This document shows, piece by piece, positions 15,544 to 23,943 of a stretch of 64,000 nucleotides of DNA. The notes under the pieces are model-generated. The model did not search any database, had not been told where the DNA came from, and saw only the letters and a list, made by a program, of their open reading frames with translations. The stretch is from Bradyrhizobium jicamae. GTDB taxonomy: Bacteria; Pseudomonadota; Alphaproteobacteria; Rhizobiales; Xanthobacteraceae. The stretch spans positions 558,001-622,000 of the forward strand of contig NZ_JAFCKQ010000002.1 in assembly GCF_018130215.1 (NCBI RefSeq). Reading direction: 5' to 3'. Position 1 is the first letter of the stretch; each line of letters begins with the position of its first letter. A program made the position numbers and the translations under genes.

Positions 15544-16136
15544 GTGATGCTCCCGTGGTCACCAACCGGCGTATCGCCGCAATCGGCCCGGGACGGCTGG
15601 TGCTGGTGGTCGGCCCCAGCGGCGCCGGCAAGGATACGCTGCTGGGATTGGCGAGGGCGGCCTGTGCCGATGACCGCAACATCGTGTTTCCGCGCCGCCT
15701 GATCACCCGCGAGGCATCGGTATCGGAAGACAATGAGGAGGTCGGCCTCGAGGCCTTCGAGCGCGCGCTCGCCGACGGCGACTATGCCATGCATTGGGAA
15801 GCGCACGGGCATCGCTACGCGCTGTCGCAGGCCATCGACGACGAGATCCGCGCCGGCCGCACCGTGATCGCCAATGTCTCGCGCACGGTGATAGCGGCCG
15901 CGCGCCGCTACTACGTCAATGTCGTCGTCGTCTCGATCACCGCCCCGCCGGACGTGCTTGCGGCGCGGCTTGCGATGCGCGCGCGCGCCAGCGACGGCCG
16001 GATCGAGCGGCGGCTGTCTCGTATCGTCGACGAGACCACCGCGACGCCGGATTTCACCATCGTCAATTCCGGCACCGTCGATTATCACGCGCGGCAACTC
16101 GTCCGTATCATCAGGGGCGAGCGCTGGGACGGTTAG
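15540..16136 (+). CDS. phnN: Ribose 1,5-bisphosphate phosphokinase
   Basis: A 198-residue guanylate-kinase-like enzyme that makes PRPP from ribose 1,5-bisphosphate, the last step of the C-P lyase route. The P-loop GPSGAGKDTLLG starts near residue 25. Further marks are FPRRLITREAS, ALADGDYAMHWEAHGHRYAL and VIANVSRTVI, the family's substrate and lid segments. It is translationally coupled to phnM2 (ATGA overlap). Its product is only reachable if the cyclic phosphate made by PhnJ is opened, and no phnP is present in the window. Confidence 0.95.
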   Translation: MSDAPVVTNRRIAAIGPGRLVLVVGPSGAGKDTLLGLARAACADDRNIVFPRRLITREASVSEDNEEVGLEAFERALADGDYAMHWEAHGHRYALSQAIDDEIRAGRTVIANVSRTVIAAARRYYVNVVVVSITAPPDVLAARLAMRARASDGRIERRLSRIVDETTATPDFTIVNSGTVDYHARQLVRIIRGERWDG

Positions 16137-16159
16137 TTAACCCAAAGGACAAGGACTGG

Positions 16160-16771
16160 ATGTCGGTGATCTCGACGATTGAGCAGCTCGAGGCGATCTA
16201 CGGTTTTCCGAACGACGCTTCCACCATGAAAGTCGCCGATCGCGTCACGCCGTCCTACCGGGTGCTGATCGAGAAATCGCCGTTCGTGTCGCTCGCGACC
16301 TCCGGTCCCGAGGGGCTCGACTGCTCGCCACGCGGCGATCTGCCCGGCTTCGTCCGCATCCATGACGACAAGACGCTGATGATGCCGGATCGCCGCGGCA
16401 ACAACCGCTGCGACTCGCTTCGTAACATCGTGCGCGATCCCCGCGTTGCGCTGCTGTTCCTGATTCCGGGCTCCGGCAGCACGCTGCGCGTCAACGGCCG
16501 CGCCTATTTGTCGGCCGATCCGGCATTACTCGAATCCTTCAGGATGGAAGGCAAGGCGCCGCGCACGGTGATCGTGATGACCGTCGAGGAGATGTATTTC
16601 CAGTGCGCCCGCGCGATCGTGCGCTCCGATCTCTGGAATCCGGCCAAGCACGTCGATCCTGCGACCTTGCCGACGCCGGGCCGGATCCTCGCCGAGATGA
16701 GCGCCAACACGGTCGGCGGCGAGACATACGATCGTGAATGGCCCGAGCGTGCCCGGCAAACGATGTGGTGA
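16160..16771 (+). CDS. Pyridoxamine 5'-phosphate oxidase-like FMN flavoprotein (MSMEG_1061-type)
   Basis: A 203-residue split-barrel flavoprotein. Visible pattern: VLIEKSPFVSLATSGPEGLDCSPRGDLPGF, then LMMPDRRGNNRCDSLRNI and LRVNGRAYLSADP; this is the PPOX-type FMN-binding fold of the MSMEG_1061/DR2398 group, of unknown substrate. ATG16160 has AAGGACAAGGA upstream. It begins 23 nt after phnN in the same direction with no terminator between, so it is likely co-transcribed with the phn genes. Whether it takes part in phosphonate use is unknown. It converges on the TetR gene. Confidence 0.85.
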   Translation: MSVISTIEQLEAIYGFPNDASTMKVADRVTPSYRVLIEKSPFVSLATSGPEGLDCSPRGDLPGFVRIHDDKTLMMPDRRGNNRCDSLRNIVRDPRVALLFLIPGSGSTLRVNGRAYLSADPALLESFRMEGKAPRTVIVMTVEEMYFQCARAIVRSDLWNPAKHVDPATLPTPGRILAEMSANTVGGETYDREWPERARQTMW

Positions 16772-16784
16772 CATCGCCGCGGTC

Positions 16785-17387
16785 TTATCCGGCCTTCGAC
16801 TGCTCCTCGAACGCCTTCAATGACACGGCCGCGACCTCGCGCAGCGCATCGCGGTCGGCGCCGGAGGAGGCCATCACGCCCATGCCTGCGATGACGGCGG
16901 ACAGGTAGCGCGCCAGCGCGGCGGGATCGGCGAGTTCGCCGAGATCGCGCTCTTTCCTGGCGCGGATGAAGCGGTGGCGCAGCTGCTCTTCGGTGTGGGC
17001 CCGGCGCGCCGCCAGTTCGAACGGCACGTTCGCCGAGCCGGTGCCGCAGGCGAGGCCGCCCTGGACGAGCAGGCAGCCGGGCGGGTTGGCGGGATCGGTC
17101 TGGGCGTCGGCCGTGCCCGTCAGCAGGCGCTCGGCCACCTCGCGGGCGGTCGGTGCGCCGAGCACCTCTTCCATCCAGGCGTCGCGTCTCTCGGTGTAGC
17201 GGTCGAGCGCTGCTTTCAGCAGGCCCTCCTTGCTGCCGAAGGCGGCATAGAGACTCGGCGGATTGATGCACATCGCGTCCGTGAGCTGCGCGATGGTCGC
17301 GCCCTCATATCCGTGCCGCCAGAACACTTCCATGGCGCGGTCCAGTGCCGCGTCGGCGTCGAAAGCGCGGGGGCGTCCCATGCCCAT
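16785..17387 (-). CDS. TetR/AcrR-family repressor of RND pump
   Basis: A 200-residue regulator. N-terminal helix-turn-helix domain (about residues 10-55) with GRPRAFDADAALDRAMEVFWRHGYEGAT and INPPSLYAAFGSKEGL; the C-terminal part resembles the TetR_C group with PPGCLLVQGGLACG. The start ATG17387 is fixed by an ideal AAGGAGG 7 nt upstream; longer in-frame starts have none. It diverges from the adaptor-pump operon, and the 202-nt intergenic region contains a perfect 16-bp palindrome (17558-17573) that is the likely operator. Confidence 0.92.
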   Translation of the reverse strand: MGMGRPRAFDADAALDRAMEVFWRHGYEGATIAQLTDAMCINPPSLYAAFGSKEGLLKAALDRYTERRDAWMEEVLGAPTAREVAERLLTGTADAQTDPANPPGCLLVQGGLACGTGSANVPFELAARRAHTEEQLRHRFIRARKERDLGELADPAALARYLSAVIAGMGVMASSGADRDALREVAAVSLKAFEEQSKAG

Positions 17388-17557
17388 CTGCGTACCTCCT
17401 TCAAAGCGGGTGCCGTTTCTGTGACGGGCTGGCCTCACTCTATCCTGTTGGCGGGTCTTAATTTTCCCTCTGACTTCCAATCTTCGCCGCAATGCGCTAA
17501 GAAATTTATAGTGCATGATACATAAGTATCTTGCGGACCGGCGTCCACCTCCACATC

Positions 17558-17573
17558 TGTAGTGAACACTACA
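17558..17573. promoter_or_regulatory. Palindrome, likely TetR operator
   Basis: TGTAGTG AA CACTACA: exact 7-bp arms with a 2-bp centre, 16 nt before the start of the adaptor gene. Size and symmetry fit a TetR-family dimer site. A second, weaker inverted repeat (GATAC ATAA GTATC) lies at 17517-17530 in the same intergenic region. Confidence 0.7.
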
Positions 17574-17589
17574 CATCTGGAGCGCGCGA

Positions 17590-18834
17590 ATGCCGTCGTC
17601 AACCCAAAATCCCCGTTCCGGCCGGTTCCGACGCATCGTCGGCGGACTTGCGATCCTCGGCGCCCTTGCGGTGGCCGGCTCACTCTCGACCGGCCGCTAT
17701 TTTTATGCCGCCCAGGCGACCGGCAGCGCCACCCCGCCCGAACAGGCCGTGCCGGTGACCGTCGCCGTCGTCCAGCCGCGCCCGACCACGCTGTTCGACG
17801 ATTTCTCCGGCCGGCTCGAGGCTGTCGACCGGGTCCAGGTCCGGCCCCGGGTGGCGGGCGCGATCCTGGCGACCAACTTCACCGAGGGCGCGCTGGTCAA
17901 GGCCGGCGACGTCCTGTTCAAGATCGATCCCGCGCCCTATGCCGCCGAGGTCGACAAGGCCCAGGCGCAGCTCGAGGCCGCGAAAGCCCGCGTCGTCTTC
18001 ACCACCAGCGAGGTCGAGCGCGGCGCGCAGCTGGTCGGCAACAACGTCGTGACCAGGCGGGATTTCGATCAGCGCGACAACGCCAATCGCGAGGCTATCG
18101 CCAACGTCAAGGCGGCCGAGGCGACGCTGCAGACCGCAAGGCTCAACCTCGACTACACCGAGGTCCGCGCGCCGGTCGACGGCCGGGTTGGCCGGATCGA
18201 GGTCACGGTCGGCAACCTCGTTGCCGCCGGGACTGCTTCGCCGGTGCTGACCTCGCTGGTCTCGGTCAATCCGATCTATGCGAGCTTCGATGCGGATGAG
18301 GAGGTGGTGCTGCGCGCGCTCAACTCGATCGCGGACGCCTCCGGCAAGCGCGGCAATCTCGACCAGATCCCCGTCGAGATGACGACCTCGGGCGGCCTCG
18401 GCGCCAAGGGCCACATCCAGCTGATCGACAACCAGGTCAACGGCCAGAGCGGCACCATCCGCGTCCGCGCGGTGTTCCGCAACGAAGACGGCCGGCTGAT
18501 CCCCGGGCAGTTCGCGCGCGTGCGCATGGGCCAGCCGAGGCAGCAGACGCTGGTCCTGATCGACGAGCGCGCCATCGGCACCGACCAGGACAAGAAGTTC
18601 GTGATGCTGGTCGGCGATGACGGCCGCGCGGTCTATCGCCCGATCACGCTCGGCGTTTCGGTCGACGGACTGCGGATCGTGACCGCTGGCCTGAAGTCCG
18701 GTGACCGCATCGTCGTCAACGGCCTGCAGCGCGTCCGTCCCGGTGCGCTTCTCAAGATGGAAGTCGCCGAAATGGGTGCGCGCGGCCAGCAGCAGGCATC
18801 AAACGAAACCAGCAAGCAGGTCGCGCAGCGCTAG
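17590..18834 (+). CDS. RND efflux periplasmic adaptor subunit (MexE/AcrA type)
   Basis: A 414-residue membrane fusion protein linking an inner-membrane RND pump to an outer-membrane channel. An N-terminal signal/anchor segment (about residues 17-40) is followed by the biotinyl-lipoyl half-motif SGRLEAVDRVQVRPRVAG and FKIDPAPYAAEVDKAQAQLE, a helical hairpin, then the second half LNLDYTEVRAPVDGRVG and the beta-barrel with RVRAVFRNEDGRLIPGQFARVRM. No lipobox Cys is seen. The pump gene follows after 27 nt. No outer-membrane factor is encoded in this cluster. Confidence 0.93.
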   Translation: MPSSTQNPRSGRFRRIVGGLAILGALAVAGSLSTGRYFYAAQATGSATPPEQAVPVTVAVVQPRPTTLFDDFSGRLEAVDRVQVRPRVAGAILATNFTEGALVKAGDVLFKIDPAPYAAEVDKAQAQLEAAKARVVFTTSEVERGAQLVGNNVVTRRDFDQRDNANREAIANVKAAEATLQTARLNLDYTEVRAPVDGRVGRIEVTVGNLVAAGTASPVLTSLVSVNPIYASFDADEEVVLRALNSIADASGKRGNLDQIPVEMTTSGGLGAKGHIQLIDNQVNGQSGTIRVRAVFRNEDGRLIPGQFARVRMGQPRQQTLVLIDERAIGTDQDKKFVMLVGDDGRAVYRPITLGVSVDGLRIVTAGLKSGDRIVVNGLQRVRPGALLKMEVAEMGARGQQQASNETSKQVAQR

Positions 18835-18861
18835 GCATCGCTTGCGCGCGGGGGCGAACCC

Positions 18862-21800
18862 ATGAATCTCTCCAAATTCTTCATCGACCGGCCGATCTTC
18901 GCCGGAGTGCTCTCAATCCTGATCTTCCTGGCCGGGCTGATCTCGCTGTTCGCGATGCCGATCTCGGAATATCCCGATGTGGTGCCGCCGTCGGTCGTGG
19001 TGCGTGCCACCTATCCCGGCGCCAATCCGAAGGTGATCGCCGAGACGGTTGCGACCCCGATCGAGGAGCAGATCAACGGCGTCGAGGACATGCTCTACAT
19101 GAGCAGCCAGGCGACCACCGACGGCGCGATGACGCTGACGGTGACCTTCCGGCTCGGCACCGATCCCGACAAGGCGACGCAGCTGGTGCAGAACCGCGTG
19201 CAGCAGGCCGAACCGCGGCTGCCGGCCGTGGTGCGCCAGCTCGGCATCATCACCAAGAAGAGCTCGCCCGACCTCACCATGGTCGTGCATCTGCTGTCGC
19301 CGAATAACCGCTACGACATGACGTATCTGCGCAACTATGCGGTGCTCAACGTCAAGGACCGGCTGGCGCGGATCGACGGCGTCGGGGACGTGCAGCTTTA
19401 CGGTGCCGGCGACTATTCGATGCGGATCTGGGTCGATCCGCAGAAGGCTGCCGAGCACTCACTGACCGCGAACGACATCGTGAAGGCGATCCAGGCCCAG
19501 AACGTCGAGGCCGCCGCGGGCGTGGTCGGCGCATCGCCGAGCGTCAAGGGCATCGACCTGCAACTCTCGGTCAACGCCGAGGGCCGGCTGTCGAGCGAGG
19601 AACAATTCGGCGACATCGTGGTGAAGACCGGCTCGGCGGGCGAGGTGGTGCGGCTGCGCGACGTCGCGCGGATCGAGCTCGGCGCCTCCGAATACGGGCT
19701 GCGCTCGCTGCTCGACAACAAGCAGGCGGTGGCGATCCCGATCTTCCAGGCCCCGGGCTCCAACGCGCTGCAGATCTCCGATCATGTCCGCGCCACCATG
19801 GCCGAAATCAAGAAGAACATGCCGGAGGGCGTGTCCTACCAGATCGTCTACGACCCCACGCAGTTCGTCCGCTCCTCGATCGAGGCGGTGGTGCACACGC
19901 TGCTGGAAGCCATCGTGCTGGTCGTGCTGGTGGTGATCCTGTTCCTGCAGACCTGGCGCGCCTCGATCATCCCGCTGCTGGCGGTGCCGGTCTCGATCGT
20001 CGGCACCTTCGCGGTGATGCATGTGTTCGGCTTCTCGATCAATGCGCTCAGCCTGTTCGGCCTGGTGCTGGCGATCGGCATCGTGGTCGACGACGCCATC
20101 GTTGTGGTCGAGAACGTCGAGCGCAACATCGAGGCCGGCCTGTCGCCGCGCGAGGCGACCTACCAGGCGATGCGGGAAGTGTCCGGGCCGATCATTGCGA
20201 TCGCGCTGGTGCTGATCGCGGTGTTCGTGCCGCTGGCTTTCATCTCCGGACTCACCGGGCAGTTCTACAAGCAGTTCGCGCTGACGATCGCGATCTCGAC
20301 CGTGATCTCCGCCGTCAACTCGCTGACGCTGTCCCCGGCGCTGTCGGCGCTGCTGCTGAAGGGCCACCACGAGCCGAAGGACCGGCTGACGCGCATCCTC
20401 GAAACCGGGCTCGGCTGGTTCTTCCGCGGCTTCAACAAGGTGTTCACCCGCTCCTCCGAAAACTATGGCCGCAGCGTCGGCAAGGTGATCACCGGCAAGG
20501 CTGCCGTGCTGGGTCTCTATGTGCTCTTGATCGGCGTCACCGGCGTGCTGTTCCGGCAGGTGCCCAGCGGCTTCGTGCCGGGCCAGGACAAGCAGTACCT
20601 GGTCGGTTTCGCGCGACTGCCCGACGGAGCCACGCTCGACCGCACCGAGGAAGTGATCCGCAAGATGAGCGACATCGCGCTGACGCAGCCGGGTGTCGAG
20701 AGCTCGGTCGCATTCCCGGGCCTGTCGATCTCCGGCTTCACCAACTCCTCCAACGCCGGCATCGTGTTCTCGACGCTGAAGCCGTTCGACGAGCGCAAGG
20801 ATCCCTCGCTGAGCGGTCCGGCGATCGCGGCCGCGCTCAACAAGAAATATGCCGGCATCCAGGACGCCTTCATCGCCATGTTCCCGCCGCCGCCGGTCAA
20901 CGGCCTCGGCACCATCGGCGGCTTCAAGCTGCAGATCGAGGACCGTGCAGGCCTCGGCTATGACACGCTGAACGACGCGACCAAGGCGTTCATGGCCGCG
21001 ATCCAGAAGGCGCCGGAGATCGCCGGTGCGTTCTCGAGCTTCCAGGTCAACGTGCCGCAATTGTTTGCCGACATCGACCGCACCAAGGCGCTGCAGCTCG
21101 GCGTGCCCGTGACCGAAGTCTTCAACACGCTGCAGATCTATCTCGGCTCCTACTACGTGAACGACTTCAACAAGTTTGGCCGCACCTACTCGGTCTATGT
21201 GCAGGCCGACGCGCCGTTCCGCGCCCGTGCCGACGACATCAGGCAGTTGAAGGTGCGTTCGTCGTCCGGCGACATGGTGCCGCTGTCGGCACTCCTGAAA
21301 GTCCGCCAGAGCGCGGGGCCCGAGCGTGCGATCCGCTACAACGGCTTCCTGTCATCCGACATCAATGCCGCTGCGGCACCCGGCTATTCCTCCGGTCAGG
21401 CACAGGAGGCGGCGACCCGGATCGCAGCCGAGGTGCTGCCGCCCGGCTTCGCCTTCGAATGGACCGACCTGACCTATCAGGAGTTCATCGCCGGTAATTC
21501 CGGAATCTGGGTGTTCCCGCTGGCGATCCTGCTGGTGTTCCTGGTGCTGGCTGCGCTCTATGAGAGCCTGGCGCTGCCGCTCTCGATCATCATGATCGTG
21601 CCGATGGGTCTGTTGGCGGCGATGTTCGGCGTCTGGCTGTCGAAGGGCGACAACAACGTGTTTACGCAGATCGGTTTGATCGTGCTGGTGGGATTGTCGG
21701 CGAAGAACGCGATCCTGATCGTCGAATTCGCGCGCGAGCTGGAATTTGCCGGCCGCTCGCCGATCCGCGCCGCGATCGAGGCAAGCCGGTTGCGGCTGCG

Positions 21801-22044
21801 GCCGATCCTGATGACGTCGATGGCGTTCATCATGGGCGTGCTGCCACTGGTGCTGTCGACCGGTGCGGGCTCGGAGATGCGGCGCGCGATGGGTGTTGCA
21901 GTGTTTTCCGGCATGATCGGCGTCACAGTCTTCGGCCTGTTCCTGACGCCGGTATTCTATGTGTTGCTCCGCAGCCTCACCGGCATGAAGCCGCTGACGC
22001 AGCACGGCGAAGCCACGATCCCCCAGAAAGCGCACGCGGCGTGA
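18862..22044 (+). CDS. RND multidrug efflux permease (HAE1 family, MexF/AcrB type)
   Basis: A 1060-residue inner-membrane proton-driven efflux pump. It opens with FFIDRPIFAGVLSILIFLAG, the classic first membrane helix, followed by YPDVVPPSVVVRATYPGANP in the porter domain. The proton-relay Asp pair in GIVVDDAIVVVENVERN (about residue 410) and the second-half GLSAKNAILIVEFARELE are intact. Two repeats of six membrane helices with two large periplasmic loops are visible. Length is normal for the family. A 20-bp perfect hairpin terminator lies 30 nt downstream. Substrates cannot be read from the sequence. Confidence 0.95.
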   Translation: MNLSKFFIDRPIFAGVLSILIFLAGLISLFAMPISEYPDVVPPSVVVRATYPGANPKVIAETVATPIEEQINGVEDMLYMSSQATTDGAMTLTVTFRLGTDPDKATQLVQNRVQQAEPRLPAVVRQLGIITKKSSPDLTMVVHLLSPNNRYDMTYLRNYAVLNVKDRLARIDGVGDVQLYGAGDYSMRIWVDPQKAAEHSLTANDIVKAIQAQNVEAAAGVVGASPSVKGIDLQLSVNAEGRLSSEEQFGDIVVKTGSAGEVVRLRDVARIELGASEYGLRSLLDNKQAVAIPIFQAPGSNALQISDHVRATMAEIKKNMPEGVSYQIVYDPTQFVRSSIEAVVHTLLEAIVLVVLVVILFLQTWRASIIPLLAVPVSIVGTFAVMHVFGFSINALSLFGLVLAIGIVVDDAIVVVENVERNIEAGLSPREATYQAMREVSGPIIAIALVLIAVFVPLAFISGLTGQFYKQFALTIAISTVISAVNSLTLSPALSALLLKGHHEPKDRLTRILETGLGWFFRGFNKVFTRSSENYGRSVGKVITGKAAVLGLYVLLIGVTGVLFRQVPSGFVPGQDKQYLVGFARLPDGATLDRTEEVIRKMSDIALTQPGVESSVAFPGLSISGFTNSSNAGIVFSTLKPFDERKDPSLSGPAIAAALNKKYAGIQDAFIAMFPPPPVNGLGTIGGFKLQIEDRAGLGYDTLNDATKAFMAAIQKAPEIAGAFSSFQVNVPQLFADIDRTKALQLGVPVTEVFNTLQIYLGSYYVNDFNKFGRTYSVYVQADAPFRARADDIRQLKVRSSSGDMVPLSALLKVRQSAGPERAIRYNGFLSSDINAAAAPGYSSGQAQEAATRIAAEVLPPGFAFEWTDLTYQEFIAGNSGIWVFPLAILLVFLVLAALYESLALPLSIIMIVPMGLLAAMFGVWLSKGDNNVFTQIGLIVLVGLSAKNAILIVEFARELEFAGRSPIRAAIEASRLRLRPILMTSMAFIMGVLPLVLSTGAGSEMRRAMGVAVFSGMIGVTVFGLFLTPVFYVLLRSLTGMKPLTQHGEATIPQKAHAA

Positions 22045-22073
22045 TGCCGCATGTTGCCGAAGACGCGTCAGAA

Positions 22074-22117
22074 GAACGAAAGCTCCGGTTCTGGTTCCAG
22101 AACCGGAGCTTTCGTTC
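22074..22117. terminator. Bidirectional terminator, 20-bp perfect hairpin
   Basis: Left arm 22074-22093 (begins GAACGAAAGCTCCGG) and right arm 22098-22117 are exact inverted repeats around the loop GTTC. It is placed between the RND pump gene (+) and a small minus-strand gene. No long T-run follows, but stem length and location support termination for both strands. Confidence 0.8.
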
Positions 22118-22134
22118 AAGACATCCTGGAAAGG

Positions 22135-22353
22135 TCAGGCTGCGATATCGAGCAGCAACTGGGACGAGCCGCGGACCAGCGCCTTGCGGCCAGCGGGCGT
22201 CAACGCGAACGCATCACCACGCAACGCAACATAACCGAGCGTAATCAGGCTTTCGACTGCGAACCGGCTGAGTCTCGAGGGATTTGCTGCGGGAGCCCGC
22301 AACGCTTTCAGGGCTTCCCACTGATCTGGTCTGAGTTCGAGGTCTTCGTTCAT
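22135..22353 (-). CDS. Small conserved-looking protein, winged-helix-like
   Basis: A 72-residue protein. The sequence reads as a compact helix-turn-helix-like domain (PDQWEALKALRAP, then SRLSRFAVESLITLGYVALR, then FALTPAGRKAL), similar in layout to the small winged-helix modules of regulators, where LTPAGR marks the wing end. ATG22353 is preferred because GGAG lies 6 nt upstream; ATG22368 would add five residues. It is bounded by a strong terminator and stands alone. DNA binding is a guess from pattern only. Confidence 0.65.
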   Translation of the reverse strand: MNEDLELRPDQWEALKALRAPAANPSRLSRFAVESLITLGYVALRGDAFALTPAGRKALVRGSSQLLLDIAA

Positions 22354-22539
22354 GGTCAACTCCGGCATCCACGGCCTGCCAGATACAGAGCGCAGATGAA
22401 AATCGTGCGACCATAACGAGTCCGGATTTCGATTTAAGTGGACCTCGTGTCACATCACCGTGTCATTGGAATACTTCAACTTTCTCGAATCATGCGGCGG
22501 GCCGAGGCGTGATCTCGTCACAGAAGTTAATCGCCTTAG

Positions 22540-23340
22540 TTAACCACGCCGCACGCTCGAACCGCCGTCCACCGGCAACGTGACACCGGTTATGAAATCG
22601 GCTTCGTCGGATGCGAGGAACAGCGCCGCATTTGCGACATCCCAGCCGGTGCCCATCTTGTGGCGCAGCGGCACCCTGCTGTCGCGTTCCGCCTCGACCT
22701 CGGCACGGCTCTTCTTGAACTCGCGGGCGCGGGTATCGACCGCCATCGGCGTGTTCATCAGGCCCGGCAGGATCACGTTGGCGCGGATGCCATATTGCGC
22801 GTTCTGGTAGGCGAGCTGCTCGGTGAAGGCGATCATCGCGGATTTCGTCGCCTTGTAGGCGACATAGGGGTAGGTCGTGATCGCGGCCATCGACGAGATG
22901 TTGATGATCGAGCCGCGCTGCTGCTGCCGCATGACCGGGATCACATGCTTGGCGGCAAGGATGCAGCTCTTCAGGTTGATCGCGACGCAGCGGTCGAACG
23001 CCTCTTCGGTGATGTCGAGCAGTTCGGCGTCGCCGCCTGACAGGCTGACGCCGACATTGTTGTGCAGGATATCGACGCTGCCCCAGCGTGCATGCGCGTC
23101 CGCGACCATCGCCTTGATGTCGGAGTTCCTGGTGACGTCTGCCTTGAAGGCGAGCGCGATGCCGCCTTTGGCCGCGATCAGGTCGACGGTCTCCTGCGCC
23201 GATTCCAGATTGTGATCGACGCAGAGGACTTTCGCGCCTTCGCGCGCGAAGGTCAGCGCGGTGGCGCGGCCGTTGCCGATGCCCTCGCCGGGGCTCTGTC
23301 CGGCGCCGACCACGATGGCAACGCGATCTCTGAGGCGCAT
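22540..23340 (-). CDS. Short-chain dehydrogenase/reductase
   Basis: A 266-residue classical SDR. The cofactor site is the less common VVGAGQSPGEGIGNGRA variant near the N-terminus. NNVGVSLSGG, a catalytic Ser in IINISSMAAITTYP and the YxxxK pair in YVAYKATK complete the active site. The C-terminus DFITGVTLPVDGGSSV is typical. It starts 1 nt after the stop of the carboxymuconolactone-decarboxylase-like gene and is the last gene of that minus-strand operon. The substrate is unknown; the operon suggests catabolism of an acyl-CoA or aromatic compound. Confidence 0.92.
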   Translation of the reverse strand: MRLRDRVAIVVGAGQSPGEGIGNGRATALTFAREGAKVLCVDHNLESAQETVDLIAAKGGIALAFKADVTRNSDIKAMVADAHARWGSVDILHNNVGVSLSGGDAELLDITEEAFDRCVAINLKSCILAAKHVIPVMRQQQRGSIINISSMAAITTYPYVAYKATKSAMIAFTEQLAYQNAQYGIRANVILPGLMNTPMAVDTRAREFKKSRAEVEAERDSRVPLRHKMGTGWDVANAALFLASDEADFITGVTLPVDGGSSVRRG

Positions 23341-23341
23341 C

Positions 23342-23896
23342 TCATGTCACTCCCGGTAACGGGTACTGTTGCAGTACCTCTTTGTAGTAGGGTTCGTTGT
23401 CGATCTTCATGGTGGCGAGCACGCGGACCACGGCGCAGTAGAACGCGATCGTGAGCACGAGGTCGGTCATGTGTTCGTCGGAGAGCTCTTTTCTGATTTC
23501 GGCGAAGGTCGCATCCGACATTGCAAGTTCGCGGACCATCTCGCGGGCGCCCTTGAGGATCGCTCGCGCAAGCGGCTCCAGCTTCGACGGCTTGCCCTCG
23601 GTCTCCGCCATCAGGCCCTGGATGTCCGCGTCGGTGACGCCGAACTCCTTGCCGATCTTCACATGATGGGTGAACTCGTATTCCGACTTCTCCAGCCAGC
23701 CAACCTGCAGGATGGCAAGCTCGCGCAGCCGCGGATCGAGCTTGCTCTTGAAGCGGATATAGCCGCCGACGCCGTTGAAGGCTCGCGCCATGTCCGGCGA
23801 GTTCACCAACAGCTTGTGCAGATTGGTATTGCGCTTGAGCATGTCGCGATATTCAGGGGCGACCTGGTCGGCCTCCAGATAGGGCAGGCGAGCCAT
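23342..23896 (-). CDS. Carboxymuconolactone decarboxylase (AhpD-like) family protein
   Basis: A 184-residue helical protein of the CMD/AhpD fold. ELAILQVGWLEKSEYEFTHHVKIGKEFGVTD is the core signature, but the CxxC pair of peroxidase-type AhpD is absent. This fits the gamma-CMD-like or uncharacterised branch. The start ATG23896 follows AAGGA. It lies between the hotdog-like gene and the SDR gene, and is almost fused to the latter (1-nt gap). The function is likely enzymatic in an unidentified degradation pathway. Confidence 0.87.
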   Translation of the reverse strand: MARLPYLEADQVAPEYRDMLKRNTNLHKLLVNSPDMARAFNGVGGYIRFKSKLDPRLRELAILQVGWLEKSEYEFTHHVKIGKEFGVTDADIQGLMAETEGKPSKLEPLARAILKGAREMVRELAMSDATFAEIRKELSDEHMTDLVLTIAFYCAVVRVLATMKIDNEPYYKEVLQQYPLPGVT

Positions 23897-23943
23897 TTTT
23901 TGTCCTTGGTTGTTGTCCTTGCCTGGCGCGGAAGGCTCCTGGC

